Source: Candidatus Rhodoferax randersensis (GTDB lineage Bacteria > Pseudomonadota > Gammaproteobacteria > Burkholderiales > Burkholderiaceae_C). Taken from it: a stretch of 64,000 nucleotides of DNA. This document shows positions 42,599-53,276 of the stretch, piece by piece. The stretch's first letter is position 1. Each line of letters begins with the position of its first letter. A model generated the notes under the pieces. The model was not told where the DNA came from. It made no database searches and was given only the letters and a program-made list of their open reading frames with translations. The stretch spans positions 1-64,000 of the forward strand of contig JADKEH010000021.1 of the NCBI GenBank assembly GCA_016718155.1, given 5' to 3'. The translations under genes were made by a program, and so were the position numbers.

Positions 42599-44213
42599 TA
42601 GAACCCGCCCAAACCGGGGTAGCCAGCGTGGCGTCCGAAGTACGCGCCATGGCGGCGCTTGCCCGAGCGGCAGCGTGGCGCAAGGCCTTGCCACAGGTGG
42701 TCATTGCCATTGTGGCCATCCTGCTGCTGTACCGGGACACGGCAGTGGCCATGGTCACGATCTGGTACCGGTCCGAGACTTTTACGCACGCCTTCGTGGT
42801 GCCGCCGATCGTGGCGTGGCTGATCTGGCGCAAGCGCGCGCAACTGGCGGCGTTGACGCCCCAGCCCGTGCGCTGGGTATTGCTGCCGATGTCTGCAGTG
42901 GTCTTTGTCTGGTTGCTGGGTGATCTGGCTGCGGTGAACGCGCTGACGCAACTGGCCTTGGTCACCCTGCTGGTGTTGACGGTGCCAGCGCTACTGGGCA
43001 TGGCGGTGACGCGCTGCATCCTGTTTGCTTTGCTGTTCCTGTTCTTTGCCGTGCCGCTGGGTGAGTTCCTGATGCCCCAGATGATGGCCTGGACTGCGGA
43101 TTTCACTGTATTGGCCCTGCGCCTGTCCGGTATTCCGGTGTTTCGCGAGGGGCTGCAATTCGTGATCCCCTCGGGCAACTGGTCCGTGGTCGAGGCCTGT
43201 AGCGGCATTCGGTACCTGATCGCGTCGGTCACGGTCGGCACGCTCTTCGCGTACCTCAACTACCAGTCGGCCCGGCGACGTGTAGCTTTCGTGCTGGTTT
43301 CGTTGCTGGTACCGATCGTCGCCAACTGGCTTCGCGCTTACATCATCGTCATGCTCGGACACCTTTCGGGCAACAAGCTCGCGGCAGGAGCTGACCATTT
43401 GATTTATGGCTGGGTGTTCTTTGGCGTGGTGATCTTGTTGATGTTCATGATTGGCGCTCGCTGGAGTGAGCCTGAGCCTGAGCTGGGCTCGTCACGGCTT
43501 GAATCCGCGCCAACGCCTACCGTTGTCGGCGCGACCAATGCCGCTTGGTCGTGGGGACTGGTGCTTGCCATGCTCACCTTGGCAGCGGCTCCCCACGGCA
43601 CACTCTGGCTGCTGGACAACGCCAAGTCAACACCAGTCGGTGCGATGACGACGCCCACCGCATTGGCGGGCGACTGGCGCCTGAGCGCGTCGCCAATGGC
43701 GACCTTTGAGCCGGCTTTCAGTAACCCGTCGGCCACCGTGCAGGGAGCTACCTTGGCCGTGACGGCAAAGGCGTTGGGCTGTACCTGGGTTACTACCGCA
43801 ATCAGGACTACCAACGCAAGCTGATCAGCTCTGACAACGTGTTGGTGCGGTCCAAGGACCCCAATTGGAGTCAAGTTGCCAGCGGCAGCCGAGAGGCCCA
43901 GATCGGGTCACGGCGTTTGGCGGTTCGAACCGCCGAGTTGCGTGCTGCGTCGCTGGCCAGTGGTGCTACGGTTGAGCGGCTGGTGGTGTGGCAGATTTAC
44001 TGGATAAACGGCACTTTTACAGCCAGCGATTATTTGGCCAAAGCTTATAGTGCCTGGTTCCGGTTGACTGGCCGGGGTGACGACAGCGCGGTCATCGTCG
44101 TGTACGCCGCAAAAGACCAGATCGACGGATCCGAGGCGCTGCTGCAGTCGTTCCTGTCGGACAACCTGCCAGCGATCGAGGCATTGTTGGCGCAAACCCG
44201 GCAAAGCCGGTGA
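42595..44213 (+). CDS. xrtA: Exosortase A with fused EpsI domain, 1-base frameshift between the two halves
   Basis: The N-terminal part (about 1-300) is a multi-spanning exosortase. Its catalytic triad is visible: Cys202 in VEACSGIRYL, Arg247 in NWLRAYIIVML and His268 in AGADHLIYGW. It would process the VPEP signal of PEP-CTERM proteins. An EpsI-type domain follows (GDWRLS..). As read, the frame ends at 43824; one base near 43768 moves it to the frame that continues GLYLGYYRNQDYQRKLIS to the stop at 44213. Full reconstructed length is about 540 residues. The exosortase core is intact either way. Confidence 0.9.
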
Positions 44214-44262
44214 CCGGCTGTCCCCAACTGATTTTGAAGAGAAGCATTTTGGAGGTATCGAG

Positions 44263-45543
44263 ATGAGCGTGGTAGCAGTCATTGGTTTGGGCTATGTGGG
44301 CCTGCCCCTGGTGGTGGAGTTTGGCAAGCACTTTCGCACGATAGGGTTTGACATCGCCGTGAACAAGGTCGAATCCTGCCAGCGCGGCGTGGATCCGTCG
44401 CGGGAGTTATCCGATGAGGAGATGCGGGCATCGCCCCAAGCGGTGTACACGGCCGACCCCGCCATGCTGGCCGAGGCCGACATCATCGTGGTGGCGGTGC
44501 CAACGCCGGTGGACGACGCGCACATCCCTGATTTCCGCCCTCTGATTGGTTCGAGTACCAGCGTCGGACGCAACATGAAGAAGGGCGCTGTGGTGGTGTA
44601 CGAGTCCACCGTTTATCCCGGCGCCACTGAAGAGGTGTGCATACCCGTGCTGGAGCGCGAGTCCGGCATGAAGTGGAAGCAGGACTTCTTCGTCGGTTAT
44701 TCACCCGAGCGCATCAACCCCGGCGACAAGGAACACACGCTGACCAAGATCCTCAAGATCGTCTCCGGCGACAGCCCCGAGACCTTGGAGAAGGTGGCCA
44801 AGCTGTATGAAACCATCATCCTGCCCGGCGTGCACCGGGCGTCAAGCATCAAGGCCGCCGAGGCCGCCAAAGTGATCGAGAACACCCAGCGCGACCTCAA
44901 CATTGCCTTGATGAACGAGCTGTCCATCATCTTCGAGAAGCTTGGCATCGACACCACCGAGGTGCTGGAAGCCGCTGGCACCAAATGGAACTTCCTGCGC
45001 TTCAAGCCGGGCCTGGTCGGCGGTCACTGCATTGGCGTCGATCCCTACTACTTGACACACAAGGCCGAAATGCTGGGTTACAACCCACAGGTGATTCTGG
45101 CCGGTCGACGCATCAACGACGGCATGGGCAAGTTCATTGCCGAGCAAACCATCAAGAACATGATCGCCGCGGGGAGCTACATCAAGGGCGCCAAGGTCAA
45201 TGTGCTGGGCCTCACTTTCAAGGAAAACTGCGGCGACCTGCGCAACTCCAAGGTGATCGACATCATCAACGAGCTCAAGTCTTATGGCGTTGAAGTATTT
45301 GTGACCGATCCGCAGGCCAAGTCGGACGAAGCCGTGCACGAATACGGCGTACCTTTGCTGCCGTGGGACGAGCTGCCCCGGGCCGATGCCATCGTCGCCG
45401 CTGTGGCGCACAAGGAGTTCGCCAGCCTGTCGATGGAAGACTTCGGCAAGAAGCTGGTCAAGGGTGGTGCCTTCATCGACGTGAAGGCCGCCTTTGATGC
45501 CAAGACTATTCGAGCGGCCGGTTACAGGCTCTGGCGCCTGTAA
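44263..45543 (+). CDS. tviB: Nucleotide-sugar dehydrogenase (VipA/TviB-type)
   Basis: A 426-residue UDP-sugar 6-dehydrogenase: Rossmann motif VAVIGLGYVGLPLVVEFGKH, ESTVYPGATEEVC, and the catalytic Cys in KPGLVGGHCIGVDPYYL, followed by the C-terminal domain VLGLTFKENCGDLRNSK. It resembles TviB/VipA, which oxidises UDP-GlcNAc; with WecB beside it UDP-ManNAc may be the substrate. ATG 44263 follows a strong GGAGG. It provides an acidic aminouronic sugar for the exopolysaccharide. Confidence 0.93.
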   Translation: MSVVAVIGLGYVGLPLVVEFGKHFRTIGFDIAVNKVESCQRGVDPSRELSDEEMRASPQAVYTADPAMLAEADIIVVAVPTPVDDAHIPDFRPLIGSSTSVGRNMKKGAVVVYESTVYPGATEEVCIPVLERESGMKWKQDFFVGYSPERINPGDKEHTLTKILKIVSGDSPETLEKVAKLYETIILPGVHRASSIKAAEAAKVIENTQRDLNIALMNELSIIFEKLGIDTTEVLEAAGTKWNFLRFKPGLVGGHCIGVDPYYLTHKAEMLGYNPQVILAGRRINDGMGKFIAEQTIKNMIAAGSYIKGAKVNVLGLTFKENCGDLRNSKVIDIINELKSYGVEVFVTDPQAKSDEAVHEYGVPLLPWDELPRADAIVAAVAHKEFASLSMEDFGKKLVKGGAFIDVKAAFDAKTIRAAGYRLWRL

Positions 45544-45546
45544 GTC

Positions 45547-45803
45547 CCGTCATTGCGAACGAAGTGAAGCAATCCAGGACTCCTGAACCCATGGATTGCC
45601 GCGCTACGCTCGCAATGACGATGGCTTCCCGTCGTTGCGAGCGCAGCGCGGCAGCTACGCAAATATTCGTCATTGCGAGCGCAGCGCGGCAATCCATGGC
45701 CCAAAAATACGTGGATCGCCACGGCCTGAGGCCTCGCGATGACGACGCTGGTTCAAAGTCAGTGTGCGGTATCGGACCGGCTTCGGGAGGGTCGCAATGA
45801 CGG
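45547..45803. repeat. Intergenic GTCATTGCGA-type palindromic repeat cluster 4
   Basis: The largest cluster: GTCATTGCGAACGAAGTGAA, GGATTGCCGCGCTACGCT, CGTCGTTGCGAGCGCAGCG, CGTCATTGCGAGCGCAGCGC, GGATCGCCACGGCCTGAGG and TCGCAATGACGG occur in alternating orientation. It fills the 287-base gap between the dehydrogenase and glycosyltransferase genes. Short open frames inside it are repeat-derived, not genes. Confidence 0.88.
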
Positions 45804-45830
45804 AAGCCCTTCTTGACGAGTCTACGCAAC

Positions 45831-46985
45831 ATGCACGGTGACACGCGACCGCTGGTACTGCATGTGATGTACCGCTTCGACACCGGTGGCCTGGAAAACG
45901 GTGTGGTCAACCTGATCAACCACATGCCCGCCGATGCCTACCGCCACGCTGTCCTGGCGCTTACCGAGGTTACTGACTTCAGCCAGCGCGTCCAGCGCAA
46001 GGACGTCGAGTTCATTGCCCTGCACAAACCGCCCGGCCATGGCATCTGGCAGTACCCCAAGTTGTTCAAGCTGTTCCGGCGGTTGCGCCCCCACATCGTG
46101 CACAGCCGCAACCTGGCTGCCCTGGAGGTACAAGTTCCCGCATGGGCAGCGGGCGTGCCGGTGCGCATCCACGGCGAACATGGCCGTGATGTGGGGGATC
46201 TGGATGGCAGCAACGTCACGTACCAGCGTATGCGTCGCGTATACAAGCCCTTTGTGCACCGCTACATCGCCTTGTCGCGCGACCTGGACGACTACCTGGT
46301 CCAAAAGGTACACGTGCCACAAGGCAAGATTACCCAAGCCTACAACGGCGTCGATACCGACCGATTCCGTCCGGCACCCGATGGTCCGCAAACCATTGCA
46401 GGCTGTCCTTTTGATCCCGCACAGCATTGGCTGCTGGGTACCGTCGGACGCATGCAGACCGTCAAAGACCAGACGCTGCTGGCGCGGGCCTTTGTGCAGG
46501 CCCTCCAAACCGATCCCTCGCTGAAGCAGCGTTTACGCCTGGTCATGGTGGGCGAGGGGCCCTTGCGCGCCAAGGCACAGGGCATTCTGGAGGCTGCGGG
46601 TGTGGCGGACCTGGCGTGGTTGCCCGGTGAACGCAGTGATGTGGCAGACGTCATGCGCGGCCTGCATGCCTTTGCGTTGCCATCGCTGGCAGAGGGCATA
46701 TCCAACACCATTCTCGAAGCCATGGCCAGCGGGTTGCCGGTTATCGCCACCGCCGTTGGGGGCAATGCGGACCTGGTGCACCAACCCGACACTGGTGTTG
46801 TCGTTCCCGCAGCCAACGTGGAGGCTATGGCACGCGAACTGGTCAGACTGGCAAACGACCCGGCGCGCTCCCTCAAAATGGGGCAGGCAGGCAGGCAGCG
46901 AGTTCTGGATCGATTCAGTATGCAGGCCATGATTTCGACCTACCAAAACGTGTACGACAGCCAGTTACGCGCATCGCTTTCTTGA
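45831..46985 (+). CDS. PEP-CTERM/XrtA system-associated glycosyltransferase (GT4)
   Basis: A 384-residue GT-B enzyme: VLHVMYRFDTGGLENGVVNL at the start, HSRNLAALEVQVPAW, TVGRMQTVKDQTLLARAF and the donor site LAEGISNTILEAMASGLP with E-x7-E. It belongs to a second XrtA-linked sugar transferase family. ATG 45831 is preferred over an upstream TTG within repeat-flanking sequence. It is followed by a small toxin-antitoxin pair that separates it from the amidotransferase. Confidence 0.92.
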   Translation: MHGDTRPLVLHVMYRFDTGGLENGVVNLINHMPADAYRHAVLALTEVTDFSQRVQRKDVEFIALHKPPGHGIWQYPKLFKLFRRLRPHIVHSRNLAALEVQVPAWAAGVPVRIHGEHGRDVGDLDGSNVTYQRMRRVYKPFVHRYIALSRDLDDYLVQKVHVPQGKITQAYNGVDTDRFRPAPDGPQTIAGCPFDPAQHWLLGTVGRMQTVKDQTLLARAFVQALQTDPSLKQRLRLVMVGEGPLRAKAQGILEAAGVADLAWLPGERSDVADVMRGLHAFALPSLAEGISNTILEAMASGLPVIATAVGGNADLVHQPDTGVVVPAANVEAMARELVRLANDPARSLKMGQAGRQRVLDRFSMQAMISTYQNVYDSQLRASLS

Positions 46986-47033
46986 TATATTCTGTTAGCC
47001 AGACCAGACTAAGCCGCCACTTCGGAGAAATCG

Positions 47034-47282
47034 ATGCAGACCGTCAATATGTTGCAAGCCAAATCGTCACTATCGCGTTTGGTGGACGTCATTGAGCAAG
47101 GTCAAGAGCGCGAGATCGTGATCGCGAGAAACGGCCGCCCTGCAGCCCGACTGGTGCCAATGGAACCTTCTCCACCTGCGAGCCGGATTGGTGTGGCCAA
47201 AGGTCTGTTTGCCGTCCCAGACAGTATCGATGCCAATAACGTTGAAGTAGCCACCCTTTTTCTCGGCGGGGTGCCTACTTGA
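47034..47282 (+). CDS. Phd/YefM-type antitoxin
   Basis: An 82-residue antitoxin starting MQTVNMLQAKSSLSRLVDVI, with EIVIARNGRPAARLVPM, the standard Phd/YefM DNA-binding fold. The C-terminus (about 50-82) should bind the toxin. ATG 47034 has GGAG upstream. The stop overlaps the toxin's TTG start by 4 bases. It is unrelated in sequence to the 5.4 kb antitoxin beyond the Phd fold. Confidence 0.88.
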   Translation: MQTVNMLQAKSSLSRLVDVIEQGQEREIVIARNGRPAARLVPMEPSPPASRIGVAKGLFAVPDSIDANNVEVATLFLGGVPT

Positions 47283-47665
47283 ACCTGCTGCTCGATACGC
47301 ATGTCGCGTTGTGGGCCATCACCGACAGTCCCAAATTGCCGCCCAAAGCGCGTGAGCTGATTCAGGCCCCCACGACCACGGTATGGGTGAGTACGGCAAA
47401 TATATGGGAGATCGCAATCAAGCGCGCGCTGGGGCGTGGTGATATGCCGGTTTCTAGCCAGGACGCAGTGCGTTTTTTTCGACAGTCTGGATACCGATTT
47501 CTGAACATAGAACCAGAGCATGCCATGGCCGTGGAAGAGCTGCCAGCGCACCATCAAGACCCATTCGATCGAATATTGGTAGCGCAGGCACTCGTGGAAC
47601 CTATGCGATTGATGACTCACGACCCCTTGGTAGCCCTCTATAGCGACACCATCATCAAGATTTAG
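47279..47665 (+). CDS. PIN-domain toxin (VapC-like ribonuclease)
   Basis: A 128-residue PIN nuclease with the first acidic site MNLLLDTHVALWAI, STANIWEIAIKRALGRG in the middle and the later DPFDRILVAQALVE and LMTHDP acidic positions. PIN toxins bind a divalent metal and cleave tRNA or rRNA. The TTG start at 47279 is coupled to the antitoxin stop. The pair sits inside the XrtA glycan locus between two glycan genes and looks like a small insertion. Confidence 0.88.
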   Translation: MNLLLDTHVALWAITDSPKLPPKARELIQAPTTTVWVSTANIWEIAIKRALGRGDMPVSSQDAVRFFRQSGYRFLNIEPEHAMAVEELPAHHQDPFDRILVAQALVEPMRLMTHDPLVALYSDTIIKI

Positions 47666-47692
47666 TACGTTTTCCTAAGCAATAACATTCCC

Positions 47693-49619
47693 ATGTGCGG
47701 CATTACCGGCATTTTTGATACCCGCGGCGCGGCCGCCATCCCTCGCGCCGTGCTGCAGCGCATGAACGACTCGCAACTGCACCGCGGCCCCGACGAAGGC
47801 AGCCTGCATGTCGAGCCCGGCGTGGGCCTGGGCCACCGGCGTCTGTCGATCATCGACATCGCCACCGGCCAGCAGCCGCTGTTCAACGAAGACGGCTCGG
47901 TGGTGGTGATCTTCAATGGCGAGATCTACAACTACCAGCAACTCATTCCCGAACTGCAGGCGCTGGGCCATGTGTTCCACACCAAGAGCGACACCGAAGT
48001 CATCGTGCACGCCTGGGAATCCTGGGGGCCGGACTGCGTCAAGCGTTTTCGCGGCATGTTCGCCTTCGCCCTGTGGGACCGCAACCAGCAGACCTTCTTC
48101 ATGGCGCGCGACCGGCTGGGCGTCAAGCCGATGTACTACGCGCTGCTGGACGACGGCACCTTGCTGTTCGGCTCCGAGCTGAAATCGATTCTGGCGCATG
48201 GCGGTTTGCGCCGCGACATCGACCCCCTGGCGGTGGAAGAGTACTTTGCGCTGGGCTACGTGGCCGAGCCGCGCACCATCTTCAAGCAGGCCCGCAAACT
48301 GTCGCCAGCCCACAGCCTGACCATCCGGCGCGGTCAGCCGATCCCGCAGCCGGTGGCCTATTGGGACGTGCGTTTCAGTCTCGACAACCCGATTTCCGAG
48401 GCGGACGCCCAGGCTGAATTGGTGGCACGGCTGAAGGAATCGGTGCGGCTGCGCATGATTGCCGAAGTGCCGCTGGGTGCCTTTCTGTCGGGCGGTGTCG
48501 ACAGCAGCGCCGTGGTAGCGCTGATGGCCGGCCTGTCCAACACACCGGTCAACACCTGCTCCATCGGCTTTGACGATCCGGCTTTCAATGAGTCAGCGTT
48601 CGCCCAGAAGGTGGCTGACCGCTACCACACCAATCATCGGCTGGAAGTCGTCAAGAGCGACGACTTCGACCTGATCGACACGCTGGCCCGCCTGTACGAC
48701 GAACCCTATGCCGACAGCTCGGCCATCCCCACCTACCGCGTCTGCCAACTGGCGCGCAAGCATGTGACCGTAGCCTTGTCGGGTGACGGTGGTGATGAGT
48801 CCTTTGGCGGCTACCGGCGCTACCGCATGCACCTGATGGAAGAGCGCATGCGCGCGGCCCTGCCGCACAGCGTGCGCAGGCCCTTGTTCGGCGCCCTGGG
48901 GCGGCTCTACCCCAAGGCCGATTGGGCACCTCGCGTGTTTCGCGCCAAGACCACCTTCGAGGGCCTTGCCCGCACCTCGGTGCAAGCCTACTTTCATACC
49001 GTGTCGATTCTGCGCGACCCGATGCGCGAGGCCCTGTTCAGCGCCAGCTTCAAGACCGAGTTGGCCGGCTACAACGCCCAGGATGTATTCAATCGCCACG
49101 CCGCCCAGGCCGGTACCACCGACCCGCTGGCGCTGATCCAGTACCTGGACCTCAAGACCTACCTGGTGGGGGACATCAACACCAAGGTGGACCGCGCCAG
49201 CATGGCGCACTCGCTGGAAGTGCGCGAACCCTTGATGGACCATGAACTGGTCGAGTGGCTGGCTTCGCTGCCATCAAGCCACAAGATCCATGGGCAGGAA
49301 GGCAAATACATCTTCAAGAAGGCGATGGAGCCGCACCTGCCACACGACGTGTTGTACCGGCCCAAGATGGGATTTTCCGTACCGCTGGCGCGCTGGTTCC
49401 GGGGCCCCCTAAAGCAGCGTGTGCGCGACGCCGTGCTGGGTGAGCGCCTGGCCGCCACCGGCTGGTTTGACCGCAGTTACCTGGAACACCTGGTGCAGGC
49501 GCATCAGTCCGGCGCGCGCGACTACAGCGCGCCGCTGTGGACGCTGCTGATGTTCGAGGCCTTTCCTGCGGCAAGTGGTGGATGTGGCGGTGGCTCAACC
49601 CATGGCGGAGGCCGCATGA
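47693..49619 (+). CDS. XrtA/PEP-CTERM system amidotransferase (asparagine synthase-like)
   Basis: About 642 residues when reconstructed. The nucleophile Cys2 is present (MCGITGIFD), followed by a class II glutamine amidotransferase domain (HRGPDEGSLHVEPGVGLGHRRLS) and an asparagine-synthase domain with the ATP loop LSGGVDSSAVVALMAG. It probably amidates a uronic acid in the glycan using glutamine. Near 49561 a one-base frameshift replaces the normal ending with out-of-frame sequence to 49756; shifting it restores FLRQVVDVAVAQPMAEAA and a TGA at 49617 overlapping the next gene. Confidence 0.9.
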
Positions 49620-50823
49620 GCCTTACGCATCCTGCACGTGCTGGACCACTCGATTCCGCTGCACAGCGGCTACACCTTTCGCACCTTGTCGATCCTGCGC
49701 GAGCAGCGCAAGCTGGGCTGGGACACCTTTCACCTCACCAGCCCCAAGCAGATTAACTGCAGCGTGGCCGAGGAAGATGTTGACGGTTGGCACTTCTACC
49801 GTACGCCTGCCGTCCCAGCCAGTCGCCTACCTGGCCTGGGCGAGCTGGCATTGATGCGCCAGTTGGAGCGCCGCCTGCAACAGGTGGCCGAGCAGCTCAA
49901 GCCGGACATCATTCACGCCCACTCGCCGGTGCTCAACGCCCTGCCGGCTTTGCGTGTGGGCGCGGCTGGGCATCCCGGTGGTCTACGAAGTGCGGGCCTT
50001 CTGGGAAGACGCGGCGGTCGACCACGGCAGCACCACCGAGGGCAGCCTGCGTTATCGCGTGACGCGTTGGTTGGAAACACGCGCGCTGCGCCAGGCCCAG
50101 CATGTATTCACCATTTGTGAAGGTTTGCGCAGCGACATCGTGGGCCGAGGTATCCCCGCCAACAAGGTCACGGTGATCCCCAACGCGGTGGACATCGAGT
50201 CGTTCGAGCCGGGCGGCACGCCCGATCAGGCGCTCAAGACCAAGCTGGGCCTGGACGGCTGCAGCGTGGTCGGCTTCATTGGTTCCTTCTATGCCTACGA
50301 GGGCCTGGACCTGTTGCTTGACGCGCTGCCAGGGATTCTGGCGCGGCAGCCCAATGTGCGTGTCTTGTTGGTCGGCGGCGGTCCGCAGGACGCGGCACTC
50401 AAGGCGCAGGCGCAGCGCCTGGGGCTGGCCGACAAGGTGGTGTTCACCGGTCGTGTGCCCCACGATCAGGTGCAGCGCTACTACGACCTGATCGATGTGC
50501 TGGCCTACCCGCGCCACTCGATGCGCCTGACCGAGCTGGTCACGCCGCTCAAGCCGCTCGAAGCCATGGCCCAGGGCCGTTTGCTGGTGGCCTCCGATGT
50601 CGGTGGCCACAAGGAACTGATCCGTCATGGCGAGACCGGCATGCTGTTCAAGGCCGGCAGTGCAGACGCCCTGGGCCAGGCCATCCTCAGCCTGTTGGCC
50701 ACACCCGATCGTTGGCCCACCATGCGCGCCGCCGGTCGTCGTTTTGTCGAGACCGAGCGCAACTGGACGGTTAGCGTCGCCAACTACCAACGCGTCTATG
50801 CGTCGCTAGCGGGACGAGTATGA
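49616..50823 (+). pseudogene. Exosortase A system-associated glycosyltransferase, two frameshifts
   Basis: The ATG at 49616 overlaps the reconstructed stop of the amidotransferase gene, but the true frame (LRILHVLDHSIPLHSGYTFR) is one base off, so a shift near 49620 is implied. A second shift near 49953 separates LKPDIIHAHSPVLNALPAL from the continuation LGIPVVYEVRAFWEDAAVDH to the stop at 50823. Reconstructed length is about 401 residues, normal for this third XrtA-linked GT4 family, with FIGSFYAYEGLDLLLDAL and TPLKPLEAMAQGRLLVASDV as donor region. Possibly functional if the shifts are errors. Confidence 0.8.
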
Positions 50824-51916
50824 CAACCGTCGGTTTGCACGCCCTGCGCATCGGTCTGATCGGACCTTTGCCACCCCCATCGGGCGGCATGGCCAACCAG
50901 ACCCGGCAACTGGGGAACTGTTGGCTGCAGCAGGCGCCAGGTGACCACGGTGCAAGTCAATGCGCCCTACCGGCCCACAGTGGATCGGGCGCGTGCCGCT
51001 GGCACGCTCGGTGTTCCGCCTGGTGCCCTATCTCTCGGCGCTGTGGCGCGCGCGGCGGCACTCGGATGTCTTTCACGTCATGGCCAACTCGGGCTGGTCC
51101 TGGCACTTGTTCGCCGCGCCGGCCGTCTGGGTGGCGCGTTGCCGGGGGGTATCCGTGGTGGTCAACTACCGAGGTGGCGAGGCGACCGAATTTCTGCAGC
51201 AGTCGGCCGGCCTGGTTCGCTTCACCATGCGCCTGGTAGCCGCGCTGGTAGTGCCCTCGGGATTCCTGCAGGGTGTGTTCCGGCGCTTTGGCATGCCCGC
51301 CGAGATCGTGCCCAACATCATTGATCTCAGCCGCTTCGTCCCACGCGGCCCGGTTCGCACTGGAGCGCCGCACCTTGCTGGTGGCGCGCAACCTGGAGCC
51401 CTGTACGACAACGAAACCGCGATTCGCGCTTTTGAAGTGGTCCGGCAGCGGTTCCCGCAAGCGCGCCTGACGGTGGCCGGCAGCGGACCCCAGGAAGCGT
51501 ACCTGCGCCAACTGGTGGCGGCACAGGGACTGGCCGACGCGGTGCACTTCAGCGGACGCCTGGAGCGCGACGCCATGGCAGCCCTGTACCGCAGTGCGGA
51601 CCTAGTGCTCAACCCGAGCCTGGCCGACAACATGCCCAATTCGGTGCTGGAGTCTTGGGCCAGCGGCGTGCCCGTGGTCAGCACCAACGTCGGTGGCATT
51701 CCGCACCTCGCCCAGGATGGCGTGACCGCGTCGCTGGTGCCACCCTCCGATCCGGCTGCTATGGCGCAGGCGTGTATCGCCCTGCTGTCCGACGAGGTGC
51801 TGTGGCGCCAACGTGCCCAAGCCGGCTTGCAGGAGGCACAGCGCTACACCTGGTCGTGCGTGCAGCCGGTATTGGCAGGCGTCTACCAACAAGCCCTGCC
51901 GCAGCGCACGCACTGA
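50820..51916 (+). pseudogene. Glycosyltransferase family 4, multiple frameshifts
   Basis: The start MTTVGLHALRIGLIGPLPPP and the end (LVLNPSLADNMPNSVLESWA, then GVPVVSTNVGGIPHLAQDGV) are clearly GT4. In between the frame changes near 50912, 50942 and 50985, restoring ELLAAAGARVTTVQVNAPYRP and then IGRVPLARSVFRLVPYLSAL. A short out-of-frame island lies at about 51355-51400, where another frame reads TLLVARNLEP. About five single-base changes are needed for a continuous protein of about 365 residues. The overlap with the preceding stop shows original operon coupling. Confidence 0.75.
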
Positions 51917-51931
51917 CCCACGAGAACTGCC

Positions 51932-53276
51932 ATGGGCTTGTACACATCTCTTGTTTCGAACCTTGTGTTCCCGCTGCATGAGCGCCTCAAGCGGCATGAC
52001 ACCGTGGCGGTTCGTCGGTCCATGGAAGAAGCGCAGTGGTGGTCCCCCGAGCGCCTGGCGGCTTTCCAGTTGCAGCGCCTGCAGGCCTTGCTGCGGGAGG
52101 TGGGGCTACATGTTCCGTACTACCGCGACCTCTTTGCCAAGATTGGCTTTGATTCGGACCAGGTGCGCAGCACCACTGATCTTCAGCGCCTGCCCTTTCT
52201 CACCAAGTCGGTGATCCGGGCCAACACGGAAGCGCTCAAACATACGCAGGCACAAGGCCTGGCGCGCTTCAACACCGGGGGCTCCTCGGGCGAGCCGCTG
52301 ATCTTTTTCATCGGCAAACAACGCATCAGCCACGACGTGGCCGCCAAGTGGCGCGCCACCCGCTGGTGGGGCGTTGACATTGGCGACCCGGAAATCGTGG
52401 TCTGGGGTTCGCCGATCGAACTCGGCAAGCAGGACCGCATCAAGCACTGGCGCGACAAGCTGCTGCGCACCCAATTGCTGCCGGCGTTCGAGATGTCCGG
52501 GCCGAAGCTGGACCAGTTCATCGCCACCATCCGAGCTGTGAAGCCGCGCATGTTATTTGGTTATCCCTCGGCCCTGACGCACATCGCACGCCACGCGCAG
52601 CAGCGTGGCGTGGCCATGAACGATCTGGGCATCAAGGTCGCTTTCGTCACATCCGAGCGTCTCTATGACGAGCAACGCGCCACCATCAGCCAGGTGTTTG
52701 GCTGCCCGGTGGCCAATGGCTATGGTGGCCGTGACGCTGGCTTCATCGCCCACGAGTGCCCCGCCGGCGGCATGCACCTCACGACCGATGACATCGTCGT
52801 GGAGATCGTCAACGAAGCGGGGCAGGTGCAGCCCGCTGGGGTGGCCGGCGAGATCGTGGTCACCCACCTGTCCACCGGTGAATTCCCGTTCATCCGTTAC
52901 CGCACGGGCGACATCGGCGTGCTGGGATCCAGCCCCTGCACGTGTGGCCGGGGCCTGCCGCTGCTGCAAGACATTCAGGGACGCAGCACCGACTTCGTCG
53001 TCGCCGCCGACGGCACGGTGATGCATGGCCTGTCGCTGATCTACATCCTGCGCGATCTGCCTGGCGTCCAGGCGTTCAAAGTGGTGCAGGAAAGCCGCGC
53101 GCTCACCCGTGTGCTGCTCGTGACTGACGCTGATTTCGCGTCCGACTCGGTGGACACGCATCGTCGCCGGCTTCAAGCAGCGCCTGGGGGCCGAGGTGGC
53201 GGTGCAGGTGGACCTGGTTGACAATATCCCCGCCGAGACATCCGGCAAATTTCGGTACATCATCAGCCATGCGTGA
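51932..53276 (+). CDS. AMP-binding (CapK/phenylacetate-CoA ligase-like) protein, late frameshift
   Basis: About 447 residues of the CapK-type ANL superfamily found in polysaccharide loci: LQALLREVGLHVPYYRDLF, the P-loop-like NTGGSSGEPLIFFIG, GYPSALTHIARHA, NGYGGRDAGFIAHECP and FIRYRTGDIG. Capsule-associated members may activate a carboxylate for attachment to sugar; this is not proven. As read it stops at 53221 after an out-of-frame tail; one base near 53157 restores RIVAGFKQRLGAEVAVQVDL to a TGA at 53274-53276, which overlaps the next gene. Confidence 0.82.

Noticed and set aside
32550..45803. Possibility that the regularly recurring intergenic repeats are a CRISPR array
   Set aside because: Modules are palindromic, variable in spacing, separated by kilobases of genes and without unique spacers or cas genes.
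45522..45925. Short open frames on both strands between 45.5 and 45.9 kb
   Set aside because: They are translations of the palindromic repeat cluster.
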